DNA of 64,000 nucleotides from Saccharopolyspora phatthalungensis (GTDB lineage: Bacteria > Actinomycetota > Actinomycetes > Mycobacteriales > Pseudonocardiaceae), in assembly GCF_014203395.1 (NCBI RefSeq), contig NZ_JACHIW010000001.1, positions 2,294,001 through 2,358,000 of the forward strand, given 5' to 3'. The translations under genes and the position numbers were made by a program. This document shows, piece by piece, positions 34,518-42,871 of the stretch (its first letter is position 1; each line of letters opens with the position of its first letter). Under the pieces are notes generated by a model, which worked only from the letters and a program-made list of their open reading frames with translations, was not told the origin of the DNA and did no database searches.

Positions 34518-36557
34518 ATGACGATGCAGCACTTCGACACGGTGCTGGTGGCGAACCGGGGCGAGATCGCGGTGCGGGTGATCCGGACGCTGCGGCGGCT
34601 GGGGATCCGCTCCGTCGCGGTGTTCAGCGACGCCGACCGCAACGCGCGGCATGTGGTCGAGGCCGATACGGCGATCCACATCGGACCGAGCCCGGCGAGC
34701 GAGAGCTACCTGGACGGCAAGCGCATCCTGGACGCCGCGCGCAGCACCGGTGCCCAGGCGATCCACCCCGGCTACGGGTTCCTCGCCGAGAATGCGGGCT
34801 TCGCCGAGGCGTGCGCGCAGGCGGGCATCGCGTTCATCGGCCCGCCGGCCGGCGCGATCGAGTCGATGGGCGACAAGATCCGCGCCAAGCAGACGGTGTC
34901 CGCGGCCGGTGTACCGGTGGTGCCCGGCCGCGGCGAGCCCGACATGACCGACGCCGACCTGCACGCGGCCGCGATCGAGATCGGATTCCCGGTGCTGCTC
35001 AAGCCCTCCGCGGGCGGCGGCGGCAAGGGCATGCGGCTGATCCACGACGAGTCCTGCCTGGACGACCAGATCGCCTCCGCGCGCCGGGAGGCGAGGTCGG
35101 CTTTCGGCGACGACACGCTGTTCGTCGAGCGCTTCGTCACCCGGCCGCGGCACATCGAAGTACAGGTGCTGGCCGATGCGCACGGCAACGTGGTGCACCT
35201 CGGCGAGCGCGAGTGCAGCTTGCAGCGGCGGCACCAGAAGATCATCGAAGAGGCGCCGTCGCCGCTGCTGGACACCGCGACCAGGGCCGGAATCGGGGCC
35301 GCCGCGGTCGACGCGGCGCGCTCGGTCGGCTACGTCGGCGCGGGCACCGTCGAGTTCATCGTCTCCGCCGACCGTCCCGACGAGTTCTTCTTCATGGAGA
35401 TGAACACCCGGCTGCAGGTCGAGCACCCGGTCACCGAGCTGGTCACTTCGGCCGGCGGGGAACGCGGCGTCGACCTCGTCGAACAGCAGGTCCGGGTCGC
35501 CGCGGGCGAGCCGTTGCCGTGGGCGCAGCAGGACCTGTCGATCGACGGCCACGCCGTGGAGGCCCGGGTCTACGCCGAGGACCCGACCCGCAACCTCCTC
35601 CCGACCGGCGGGGACGTCCTGGCCGTGCACGAGCCGTCCGGCCCGGGTGTGCGGGTCGATTCCGGGGTGCGCGCGGGCGGGCGCGTGGGATCGGACTACG
35701 ACCCGATGCTGGCCAAGGTCATCGCGTGGGCGCCGAGCCGAGCCGATGCCCTGCGCCGCCTGGACGCAGCACTCGCCGACACCGCGGTCCTGGGCCTGCA
35801 CACCAACATCGCTTTCCTGCGCGCGCTGGTGCGCCACGAGGACGTGCTGGCCGGACGCTTGGACACCGGGCTCGTCGAGCGCGAGTTGGACTCCCTCATC
35901 GCCGAAAGCGCCACGACCCCGGACGACGTCTACGTCGCAGCGGCCCTGGAGCGGCTGCTCGCCGGCGAGCCGACCGGTCCGGTCATCGACCCGTGGGACG
36001 TCCCCGACGGCTGGCGCCTGGGCGAACCGGCCTGGAGCACCTGGCGCTTCGCCGCAACGGGCGGTGAGGTGCGCGTTTGCCTCCAAGGCCGGCCCCGAGA
36101 CGCCGCGGTTTCAATTGCGACTGAGCCCGGAGGCACACCGGTAGCCGCGGTCCACCGGGCCTCGGTCGAAGCGGACGGCGACACGCTGACCACCACCTAC
36201 CAGGGCCGCACCCGCCGTTACCGCTACGCGCACGTCGACGGAACCACCTGGCTCGCCGCCGACGGCCAGACCTGGGCGCTCGCCGAACACCGGCTGCTCG
36301 CCGATCGGGGCGCCAGCAGTGGCCGGTCGGATGGCGTGGTGACCAGCCCGATGCCCGGCACGGTGCTGGTCGCGGACGTCGCGCCCGGCCGAGCAGTTCA
36401 CCGCGGACAACGATTGTTCGTCGTCGAGGCGATGAAGATGGAGCACACCGTCACCGCGCCGATCGACGGCGTTGTCGCCGAGGTGCACGCCAGGAAGGGG
36501 CAGTCGGTCGGCCTCGACCAGCCGCTGGCTGTCCTTGCCGCTCAAGAGGAGGCCTAG
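34518..36557 (+). CDS. accA1: Acyl-CoA carboxylase biotin carboxylase/BCCP alpha subunit
   Basis: 679 residues. Biotin carboxylase domain 1-450 ([24 protein letters not shown]-grasp [10 protein letters not shown], catalytic [15 protein letters not shown] and [15 protein letters not shown]). A linker/BT region follows, then a C-terminal biotin carrier domain with the biotinylation site EAMKMEHT. Partner of the preceding carboxyltransferase; together probably 3-methylcrotonyl-CoA carboxylase. The start MTMQHFD has GAGGTGAAGGG upstream. acyl-CoA dehydrogenase follows two bases after its stop. Confidence 0.95.
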   Translation: MTMQHFDTVLVANRGEIAVRVIRTLRRLGIRSVAVFSDADRNARHVVEADTAIHIGPSPASESYLDGKRILDAARSTGAQAIHPGYGFLAENAGFAEACAQAGIAFIGPPAGAIESMGDKIRAKQTVSAAGVPVVPGRGEPDMTDADLHAAAIEIGFPVLLKPSAGGGGKGMRLIHDESCLDDQIASARREARSAFGDDTLFVERFVTRPRHIEVQVLADAHGNVVHLGERECSLQRRHQKIIEEAPSPLLDTATRAGIGAAAVDAARSVGYVGAGTVEFIVSADRPDEFFFMEMNTRLQVEHPVTELVTSAGGERGVDLVEQQVRVAAGEPLPWAQQDLSIDGHAVEARVYAEDPTRNLLPTGGDVLAVHEPSGPGVRVDSGVRAGGRVGSDYDPMLAKVIAWAPSRADALRRLDAALADTAVLGLHTNIAFLRALVRHEDVLAGRLDTGLVERELDSLIAESATTPDDVYVAAALERLLAGEPTGPVIDPWDVPDGWRLGEPAWSTWRFAATGGEVRVCLQGRPRDAAVSIATEPGGTPVAAVHRASVEADGDTLTTTYQGRTRRYRYAHVDGTTWLAADGQTWALAEHRLLADRGASSGRSDGVVTSPMPGTVLVADVAPGRAVHRGQRLFVVEAMKMEHTVTAPIDGVVAEVHARKGQSVGLDQPLAVLAAQEEA

Positions 36558-36559
36558 CA

Positions 36560-37717
36560 ATGGTGGACCACCGGCTCAGCGAAGAGCACGAAGCCCTGCG
36601 CGAAAGCGTGCAGACCTTCGCCCGCAAGGAAGTCGCTCCGGTCATCGGTGACTACTACGAGCGCGAAGAATTCCCGTACCCGCTGGTGCGGGCGATGGGC
36701 CAGATGGGTCTGTTCGGGCTGCCGGTCCCCGAGGAGCACGGCGGAATGGGCGGTGACTACTTCGCGCTGTGCTTGGCCCTGGAGGAGCTCGCACGGGTCG
36801 ACTCGTCGGTCGCGATCACCCTGGAGGCCGGGGTTTCGCTCGGCGTGATGCCGATCTTCCGGTTCGGCTCGGATGCGCAGCGGCGCACCTGGCTGCCCCG
36901 CTTGGCGGCCGGCGAGATCCTTGGCGCGTTCGGCCTCACCGAACCCGGCGGCGGCTCCGACGCGGGAGCCACCCGCACCACGGCGGTGCTGGACGGAGCC
37001 GAGTGGGTGATCAACGGCTCGAAGGCGTTCATCACCAACTCCGGCACGGACCTCACCGGTTTGATTACGGTCACCGCCGTCACCGGGCAGAAGCCGAATG
37101 GCGGCAAGGAGATCTCCACGATCATCGTGCCCGCCGGAACCCCCGGGCTCACCGTCGCGAAGAAGTACTCGAAGGTCGGCTGGAACGCCTCCGACACCCA
37201 CGCGCTGTCCTTCGATGACTGCCGGGTGCCCGCCGCGAACCTGCTCGGCGAGCGGGGTCGCGGCTACGCCCAGTTCCTCGCGACGCTCACCGAGGGCCGG
37301 GTCGCGATCGCCGCGGTGGGCGTCGGACTGGCGCAGGGGTGCGTCGACGAGTGCCTGCGCTACCTGGGCGAACGCGAAGCTTTCGGCCACAAGATCGGCG
37401 AGTACCAGGCCATGCAGTTCAAGATCGCCGACATGGAGCTGCGGGCGCACACCGCGCGGCTGGCCTACTACGACGCGGCGTCGCGGATGCAGCGCGGCGA
37501 GCCGTACAAGAAGCAAGCCGCGATCGCCAAGCTCGTCTCTTCGAACGCGGCGATGGACAACGCCCGCGACGCCACCCAGATCTTCGGCGGCTACGGGTTC
37601 ATGAACGAAACCCCGGTCGGCCGGTTCTACCGGGACGCCAAGATCCTGGAGATCGGCGAAGGAACCAGCGAAGTGCAGCGCATGCTGATCGCCCGGGAAC
37701 TCGGTTTACCGGCCTGA
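36560..37717 (+). CDS. Acyl-CoA dehydrogenase (isovaleryl/branched-chain type)
   Basis: 385 residues, FAD enzyme. Signature segments are GAFGLTEPGGGSDAGAT (substrate/FAD), WVINGSKAFITNSG and QIFGGYGFMNETPVGRFYRDAKILEIGEGTSEVQ, where the Glu of IGEGTSE is near the catalytic-base region. Operon position beside a methylcrotonyl-type carboxylase suggests isovaleryl-CoA or 2-methylbutanoyl-CoA dehydrogenase (FadE19-like), the step just before carboxylation in leucine breakdown. Exact substrate is inference. Confidence 0.92.
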   Translation: MVDHRLSEEHEALRESVQTFARKEVAPVIGDYYEREEFPYPLVRAMGQMGLFGLPVPEEHGGMGGDYFALCLALEELARVDSSVAITLEAGVSLGVMPIFRFGSDAQRRTWLPRLAAGEILGAFGLTEPGGGSDAGATRTTAVLDGAEWVINGSKAFITNSGTDLTGLITVTAVTGQKPNGGKEISTIIVPAGTPGLTVAKKYSKVGWNASDTHALSFDDCRVPAANLLGERGRGYAQFLATLTEGRVAIAAVGVGLAQGCVDECLRYLGEREAFGHKIGEYQAMQFKIADMELRAHTARLAYYDAASRMQRGEPYKKQAAIAKLVSSNAAMDNARDATQIFGGYGFMNETPVGRFYRDAKILEIGEGTSEVQRMLIARELGLPA

Positions 37718-37871
37718 GCGCCGGTTCCCGGGAGCGTTTCGCGCAACGGCGGGTGGGGGCGCCCGGCCGCCCGCGTCCGGAAGAGCTGAGATTGCGGCGG
37801 CCGGCGAAGGCGTCGGGGGTGGCCTCCGCCGGCCGGAAGTCATCGGTCGGGGTTTTGCTCGGGTTCGGGGA

Positions 37872-38306
37872 TTAGTGCCGGAACCGCTCGTGCGGCACGG
37901 TGATCTCCTCGGTCTGCTCGACGTCGGTGGGGAATCCGGTCGGTGCGCCGAGCGGCTCGGACGCCGCCCGGAGGTCCTGCTGCGTGTCCTGGCCGGGCCA
38001 CGCCGGAGCCTGCCCGGAACCCGGGTCCGCTTCCGCTTCCGCCAGGTGCTGCATCACCCAGTCCCGAGCCAGCGCCGCGGGCGATGTGCCCTGCTTGAAC
38101 GCGAGCTCCCGGAGGCGTTCGTTGGCCATCAGGGGCAGCCGCAGCTGGTACACCTGAGAACCGCCGAAGCGGCGTCCGGACCCGGTGGTTTCGACGTTCT
38201 CCTCCGGGGCCAGCGCAGCGAGGTACGAGTCAAGCTCATGATCCCGTTCAGCCGGCTCGGCGGCCTTCTGCTGCCGTCGAGCGGGCTTCGTTCGTCCTAG
38301 AGCCAC
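37872..38306 (-). CDS. Ribbon-helix-helix-like small DNA-binding protein
   Basis: 144 residues. A basic N-terminus (GRTKPARRQQKA), then a segment QVYQLRLPLMANERLRELAF followed by KQGTSPAALARDWVMQHL that fits a ribbon-helix-helix (CopG/Arc) fold, then a Pro/Gln-rich acidic tail. GTG start; another GTG two codons earlier is possible. A TAACCG lies just upstream of it, consistent with leaderless transcription. No toxin gene is adjacent. Target unknown. Confidence 0.65.
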   Translation of the reverse strand: MALGRTKPARRQQKAAEPAERDHELDSYLAALAPEENVETTGSGRRFGGSQVYQLRLPLMANERLRELAFKQGTSPAALARDWVMQHLAEAEADPGSGQAPAWPGQDTQQDLRAASEPLGAPTGFPTDVEQTEEITVPHERFRH

Positions 38307-38423
38307 CGGCACACGATAACGGTTAGGTTGCGACGCGCGAGTGACCGTGAGACCTATCACTGCACTTTGGGACATGGAATCGGGCCCGAGCCGGCGCCTA
38401 CGAGGCGGGTGCCGAAAGCGGAG

Positions 38424-38456
38424 GACCCCCGCGCCAGGGGGAGGAACGCGGGGGTC
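38424..38456. terminator. GC-rich hairpin without T-run
   Basis: GACCCCCGCG and CGCGGGGGTC form a 10-bp perfect stem with a 13-base loop. No U-tract follows, as in many actinobacterial stem-only terminators. It lies between the heavy-metal domain gene and the RHH gene. Confidence 0.4.
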
Positions 38457-38610
38457 GGAGGGGATCTCCACAGGTGCTGACCGGGGGTGTGTCAGCGCCC
38501 CGATTGTGGCATGTCGCAGCCTGCTTTGGGGAGCTTTCGCCGCACGATTCGTGGGGCTGGGGACATCGGCGGGGGCCCGGTCGGCGGCCTAGCGCAACTG
38601 CCGGAAGGGC

Positions 38611-38832
38611 TCAGTTCGCGCCCGGCCACTGCGAGATGGTGTAACCGGCCTCGGTGATCGCCGCGCTCACCGCGTCCCGGCCCAACTCCCGGTCGCTGAT
38701 CACCGATACCTGGCCGCTTTCCACCGCGACCTGCACATCGGTGACCCCCGGAAGGCCGGACAGCTCCTCGGTGACCGACTTGGCGCAGTGGCCACAGGTC
38801 ATGCCACTGACGGTGAACGTCTGACTGCTCAT
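38611..38832 (-). CDS. Heavy-metal-associated domain protein (CopZ-like copper chaperone)
   Basis: 73 residues, a single ferredoxin-like HMA domain with metal motif MTCGHC (GMTCGHCAKSV, residues 10-20) and the conserved ITEAGY end. Probably carries Cu(I) to a P-type ATPase, but none is in this window. ATG with AGAAGGGAA upstream fixes the start. Confidence 0.92.
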   Translation of the reverse strand: MSSQTFTVSGMTCGHCAKSVTEELSGLPGVTDVQVAVESGQVSVISDRELGRDAVSAAITEAGYTISQWPGAN

Positions 38833-39078
38833 GCGAGTTCCCTTCTGGCGGGTTTCTGCCACGACCGGATGCGGGCTTCGCTGCAACTGTGCCGAACGTC
38901 CAATGTGGATGATCGCGGCGGGGGTGGTTCCGTGGGATGTGACCAGCGGGATTTCCGAAGTGGAGCGATTGCCGTTGAGCGATTACTCTGTGTCGAAGGC
39001 AAATCACTCTCTGGGGGGCTGCGGGTGTTGACAACCTGTGGATAACCTGCGGCCGGAACCCGAGGCCGGGGAGGCGTC

Positions 39079-39318
39079 ATGTACGGGTCGCTCGACGTAC
39101 GGAAGTTCTTGTGGCAGCAGGAAGACGGGCAGTCGCGGCAGTCGTCCGCGGTGCCCGCGCCGCGTGCCGGTGAGCCCTCGCGGATCTCGTCGGAGCAGGT
39201 GCACCGGGCCAGGATGGCGGTCGCCCGCAGCGCGGAGGACGCCGAAGACTGCAAACTACTGCTGGACATGTTGGGATTGGCCCCCGACGAGGACGGACAG
39301 CCGCCGGTCACCCGCTGA
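39079..39318 (+). CDS. Small conserved-type hypothetical protein
   Basis: 79 residues, soluble and acidic (RISSEQVHRARMAVARSAED, CKLLLDMLGLAPDEDG). GGGGAGG five to nine bases upstream strongly supports the ATG. The C-terminal helix CKLLLDMLGL is a pattern I associate with short actinobacterial proteins of unknown role; no function is assigned. Confidence 0.65.
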   Translation: MYGSLDVRKFLWQQEDGQSRQSSAVPAPRAGEPSRISSEQVHRARMAVARSAEDAEDCKLLLDMLGLAPDEDGQPPVTR

Positions 39319-39521
39319 CCGGTCGCTTCCCAGTGTCGTCGCGGCAGTGTGCCCCGCTGGCGTTCGCCGGATGACAGCGGCTTGTCGGGGTCGACTCGGG
39401 CCCGCTGGGCAAGATGGCCGGATGCGCGGTAACTTCCGGTGGCATAGTTGATCATCCGTTCGTGGACTGCTTCGCTCGGGCGAGCGGATCACGGACGACT
39501 GCGTCGTGCCGGAGCCGCGCC

Positions 39522-40115
39522 ATGCCTCAGCAGCATCGGGCCAAACTCACCCGCCGCGCCATCCTGGTCGGCGCGGCGGAGGAATTCGACGTGATCGGCT
39601 ACGACGCCGCCACGCTGAGTTCCATCCTGCGGCGCTGCGGCATCACCAAGGGTGCCTTCTATTTCCACTTCGCGGACAAGGAGGCGGTCGCCGAGGCGCT
39701 CGCCCGGCAATACCTGCGGAACCTGGCCGAGATGCGGAAGCAGTGGTTCGGCCGCGGCCTCGACCCGCTGTCGACGCTGGTCGGGCTGACCGGCGAGGCC
39801 GCCCGCAGGGTGGAGCGCGATGTCGTCCTGCGATCCGGGTTGCTGCTGGCCTGCCAACGGATCGGCGCGGAATCCGGGGACGGCTGGGACGAAGTGTTCG
39901 ACGAACTGGTGCGCAAGGCCGCCGAGGCGGGGCAGTTGCGCCCCGGTGTCGATCCCGCCGAAGCGGCGCGGGTCCTCTACGCGGCGTTAGTGGGCGCGCA
40001 CGCGGTCGGCGACGATCCGGTGGGGCTGGCGGACCGCTTCGCGGAGGTCTGGCGCGTGGTGCTGGCCGGGGTCGCCGGGGAAGGCTGGGGCGCCGACGCC
40101 GAGCCGACCGGATGA
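39522..40115 (+). CDS. TetR regulator of gamma-butyrolactone-receptor (ScbR/ArpA) type
   Basis: 197 residues. The N-terminus MPQQHRAKLTRRAILVGAAEEFD and recognition region GITKGAFYFHFADKEAVAEAL match autoregulator receptors such as ScbR and ArpA. The C-terminal ligand domain is that of the same family, though diverged. Such receptors sense gamma-butyrolactones and control antibiotic production. No butyrolactone synthase (AfsA) or biosynthetic cluster is in this window, so it may be a pseudo-receptor. The start is the ATG at 39522; a longer frame adds 36 residues. Confidence 0.8.
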   Translation: MPQQHRAKLTRRAILVGAAEEFDVIGYDAATLSSILRRCGITKGAFYFHFADKEAVAEALARQYLRNLAEMRKQWFGRGLDPLSTLVGLTGEAARRVERDVVLRSGLLLACQRIGAESGDGWDEVFDELVRKAAEAGQLRPGVDPAEAARVLYAALVGAHAVGDDPVGLADRFAEVWRVVLAGVAGEGWGADAEPTG

Positions 40116-40437
40116 TCTTGAGGCGCGGATCACATAATCGCTCGATGTCTGATTTGCGGCTGTTTTGCGCCCGAGGCTTGCCTGGAAGGTCTCCGGACGC
40201 CCGGTTGCCGGGGCGGGTGAGCATGCTTCAAGATCTATGAAAATGGCAGGTCATGTGGCTAGGATGGGCGGCGGGCACGCCCCGGAACGCCGGCGCGTGG
40301 CGGTGTCGTACGACCTAGGGGACCCCCCGTTTTGGGGGCCGTGAGGGCGTGTCGTAAGCTTTCATCACTGCCAACGGGGCGCTCTGAAAAGGGAAAGCCG
40401 GTTGGAGGCAAGGCCGGGTCGGTTTCGAATCGGCCAA
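40116..40437. other. Intergenic region upstream of the tRNA cluster
   Basis: About 320 bases with no supported gene. A GACCCCCC-GTTTT-GGGGGCC-type hairpin lies near 40321-40341. The last 100 bases presumably hold the tRNA promoter. Confidence 0.4.
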
Positions 40438-40510
40438 GCCCCCATCGTCTAGCGGCCTAGGACGCCGCCCTTTCAAGGCGGTAGCGCGGGTTCGAATCCC
40501 GTTGGGGGTA
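40438..40510 (+). tRNA. tRNA-Glu (anticodon TTC)
   Basis: 73 bases. Acceptor GCCCCCA pairs with TGGGGGT (one G-U), discriminator A. Anticodon stem CCGCC/GGCGG with loop CTTTCAA (TTC). T-arm GTTCGAATC. First of three tRNAs in a row. Confidence 0.96.
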
Positions 40511-40532
40511 CGGACAACTGAAGATGAAGCAT

Positions 40533-40606
40533 GGCCCAGTGGCGCAGTTGGTTAGCGCGCCGCCCTGTCACGGCGGAGGTCGCGGGTTCGAGTCCCGTCT
40601 GGGTCG
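40533..40606 (+). tRNA. tRNA-Asp (anticodon GTC)
   Basis: 74 bases. Acceptor GGCCCAG/CTGGGTC, discriminator G, followed by encoded CCA. Anticodon stem CCGCC/GGCGG with loop CTGTCAC (GTC). Lies 22 bases after tRNA-Glu. Confidence 0.96.
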
Positions 40607-40637
40607 CCAAGGCGAACGGCATTGCGCCGACGCTATC

Positions 40638-40711
40638 GGCCAGGTAGCTCAGTTGGTACGAGCGTCCGCCTGAAAAGCGGAAGGTCGGCGGTTCGACCCC
40701 GCCCCTGGCCA
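40638..40711 (+). tRNA. tRNA-Phe (anticodon GAA)
   Basis: 74 bases. Acceptor GGCCAGG/CCTGGCC, discriminator A. Anticodon stem CCGCC/AGCGG-type with loop TGAAAA (GAA). T-arm GTTCGACCC. Last of the cluster; a terminator follows. Confidence 0.95.
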
Positions 40712-40729
40712 CGCTCAAGAGCTGCGAAG

Positions 40730-40761
40730 AAAGCCCCTGCCGAGCTGGCAGGGGCTTTCTC
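40730..40761 (+). terminator. Terminator of the tRNA cluster
   Basis: AAAGCCCCTGCC / GGCAGGGGCTTT, a 12-bp perfect stem with a 5-base loop followed by CTCGG. The terminal T-run is inside the stem. Placed 18 bases after tRNA-Phe; it could act in both directions. Confidence 0.8.
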
Positions 40762-40948
40762 GGCTTCCGTCCGTCTCCCGGCAGCAGACGCTCAGCCGGT
40801 CGCCGATCTCCCGCCGGATGCGGTCGGTCACGTGCATGCACCGCTGCTTCATGGTGGCCGTCGACCAACGGAACCAGCGCTGAACTTCGATGCCGTTCGT
40901 TGATGCCGTTCGTTCGGGAATGGCCTGTCAGGTGTCAGGCTGGGCGCC

Positions 40949-41728
40949 ATGCAGCTGAACGGCACTCCTCCCGACATCAGCCAGATCAAGGATCTGGCGC
41001 TGATCAACTACGGGCACTTCACCACGATGCTGGTCGAGGAAGGTCGCGTACGGGGCTTATCTCTCCATCTGCAACGGTTGGTCCGCGATTGCCGTCGGCT
41101 GTTCGACGTAGATCTCGACGCCGACCGCGTGCGGCACTACATCCGGCAGGCATTGGCAGACGAGGGGCAACCGACGGTTGTCCGGGTGACCATCTATGAC
41201 CCGGCACTGGACCTGGGCACCATCGGCTCGGATGCCAATCCGCACGTTCTGGTCACCGCACGCTCGGCGGCGCGAGGAGTCCCCTCGCCATTGCGTCTGC
41301 GGGCCATCCCGTACCGGCGCGACGATCCCGAGGTGAAGCACATCGGGTTGTTCGGGGCCCTCAAACGGCGCCGTGCGGCCCAGCGCGAGGGATTCGACGA
41401 TGTTGTCTTCCTGAACCCGGACGGGACGATCTCCGAGCTCGCCACATCGAACATCGGCTTCGTCCGGGACGGAAGAATAATCTGGCCCAAGTCTGAATAC
41501 CTGGCAGGAATCACGATGGCACTCCTGCACCAGGCGCTTGACGAGCCCGTCAGCACGGAGCCGGTCACGCTCGCGAATCTGGCCGGCATGGAAGCGGTGT
41601 TCGCGACCAACGCGGCGACGGGAGTCCGGTCTGTCGTGGCGGTCGACGGCGCAAAGTGGCCCAACGATCACAAGGCATTCGAAGAGCTTCGTGCGATTTA
41701 TGCCGACATTCCGGCCGAAAGCGTGTAG
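40949..41728 (+). CDS. Class IV PLP-dependent aminotransferase family protein
   Basis: 259 residues of the fold-type IV family (branched-chain aminotransferase/4-amino-4-deoxychorismate lyase). The likely PLP Lys is in DDPEVKHIGLFGALKRRRAA, and the cofactor-phosphate segment DGTISELATSNIGFV is typical. The usual Arg/Tyr substrate signatures are poor, so I cannot choose between PabC, D-amino-acid or other transaminase activity. The start MQLNGTPPD lacks a clear Shine-Dalgarno. Confidence 0.82.
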   Translation: MQLNGTPPDISQIKDLALINYGHFTTMLVEEGRVRGLSLHLQRLVRDCRRLFDVDLDADRVRHYIRQALADEGQPTVVRVTIYDPALDLGTIGSDANPHVLVTARSAARGVPSPLRLRAIPYRRDDPEVKHIGLFGALKRRRAAQREGFDDVVFLNPDGTISELATSNIGFVRDGRIIWPKSEYLAGITMALLHQALDEPVSTEPVTLANLAGMEAVFATNAATGVRSVVAVDGAKWPNDHKAFEELRAIYADIPAESV

Positions 41729-42163
41729 GTGCGGCCCCTCGCCAACCGGGTTCCCGACGGCCTTCCGTACCGGGGAGCGGCAAGCGGTGGGTCGAAGATC
41801 GAGGCCCGAGCGAATCGCGGTCGGCATCACAACCGCCTCCTCGGCCCGCACGGGCACGGCCCAGCCATGCCCGGTTGCTCTTCCGGCTGGCCGTGCTCCG
41901 CGCGCTGAGCCGTGCCGAACGCGCACCCGCCACGATCGCCGCGATCTGACCGCAGGCCGCTCGCGGACGGCGTCAATGGCGGACCCGCACGCGGTGTGCC
42001 AGGGCAAGGCCACCCGGCGTCGACCTGAGGGCCGGGCTTTCGAAGTAGGGACGCCCCCGCGCTCAACCGGCCTGGGGGTTACCGGGAGTGCGGGGGCGTC
42101 AAGGTCCACCCCTGGGGGTCAGGTGGACGGCGTCCATGCTACTTCGTGGTATCCGAGATGTCT
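41729..42163. other. Intergenic region with two hairpins
   Basis: About 435 bases, no supported gene. GACGCCCCCGC (42050-42060) and GCGGGGGCGTC (42090-42100) form an 11-bp stem. GTCCACC and GGTGGAC (42104-42128) form a second. They lie downstream of the convergent class IV aminotransferase and yczE genes and probably terminate both. Confidence 0.5.
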
Positions 42164-42811
42164 CTAGGGGCAGAGATCTTTTTTCTCCCGGACCGCCGCG
42201 AACCGCAGGAAGAACTGGGTCAGCGGCCCAATCGCCAGCGCATAGAGCACGGTCCCGACCCCTACGGTGCCGCCGAGCAGCCAGCCCGTGGTGAGTACGC
42301 AGACCTCGATCGCGGTGCGCACCACCCGCACGGACCAGCCGGTACGAGCGTGCAGGCCGGTCATCAGCCCGTCCCTCGGGCCCGGTCCCAGTCGCGCGCC
42401 GACGTACACCGCGGTCGCGATTCCGTTGAGCACGATGGCGGCGACCATCAGCGCGATTTGCCCCGGCAGGGCGTCGACCGGTGGTGTCAGGGCCAGCGTA
42501 GTGTCCACCGCGACCGCGATGACGATCACGTTGGCGACGGTGCCGATGCCCGGCCGCTGCCGTAGCGGGAGCCAAGCGAGCAGGACCGCGGCGCCGGTCA
42601 GCGCGGTGATCGCGCCGAAGCTCCAGCCCAACCGTTGGGCCAACCCCTGGTGCAGGACGTCCCAGGGGTCGAGGCCCAGCTGGGCCCGCACCAGGAACCC
42701 CATGCTTGCGCCGTAGAGAGCGAGGCCGCCGAGGAGTTGACCGAACCTGGACAGCGGACGGGTCCGGATGGGGAGCGGGGAGAGGTCCACACAAGCAGAA
42801 GTTGATGCCAT
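42164..42811 (-). CDS. yczE: YczE-type membrane protein
   Basis: 215 residues, five or six membrane helices. Family segments are GGLALYGASMGFLVRAQLGLDPWDVLHQGLA near the start and RLGPGPRDGLMTGLHARTG, as in YitT/YczE proteins. Predicted transporter of unknown, possibly vitamin B6-related, substrate. Divergent from a MocR-type regulator, the arrangement described for yczE and its regulator YczR. Confidence 0.88.
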   Translation of the reverse strand: MASTSACVDLSPLPIRTRPLSRFGQLLGGLALYGASMGFLVRAQLGLDPWDVLHQGLAQRLGWSFGAITALTGAAVLLAWLPLRQRPGIGTVANVIVIAVAVDTTLALTPPVDALPGQIALMVAAIVLNGIATAVYVGARLGPGPRDGLMTGLHARTGWSVRVVRTAIEVCVLTTGWLLGGTVGVGTVLYALAIGPLTQFFLRFAAVREKKDLCP

Positions 42812-42828
42812 ACTGTCTTCCTAGAGAC

Positions 42829-42868
42829 GATTGGAATTCGAATCAAGATCCAATCAGACTATATTGGA
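42829..42868. promoter_or_regulatory. ATTGGA repeats between yczE and its MocR regulator
   Basis: GATTGGA (42829-42835) and its complement TCCAATC (42849-42855) form an inverted repeat. A further ATTGGA at 42863-42868 repeats the first in direct orientation 33 bases away, about three helical turns. MocR regulators bind such direct/inverted repeats. TATATT at 42860-42865 is a -10 placing the MocR transcript start at or next to its ATG (leaderless). Confidence 0.6.
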
Positions 42869-42871
42869 CTC

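Noticed and set aside
34353..36086. 577-residue minus-strand frame opposite accA1
   Set aside because: Antisense shadow of the biotin carboxylase gene.
40473..40868. 131-residue minus-strand frame over the tRNA cluster
   Set aside because: It overlaps three perfect tRNA genes and their terminator; composition follows the tRNA sequences.
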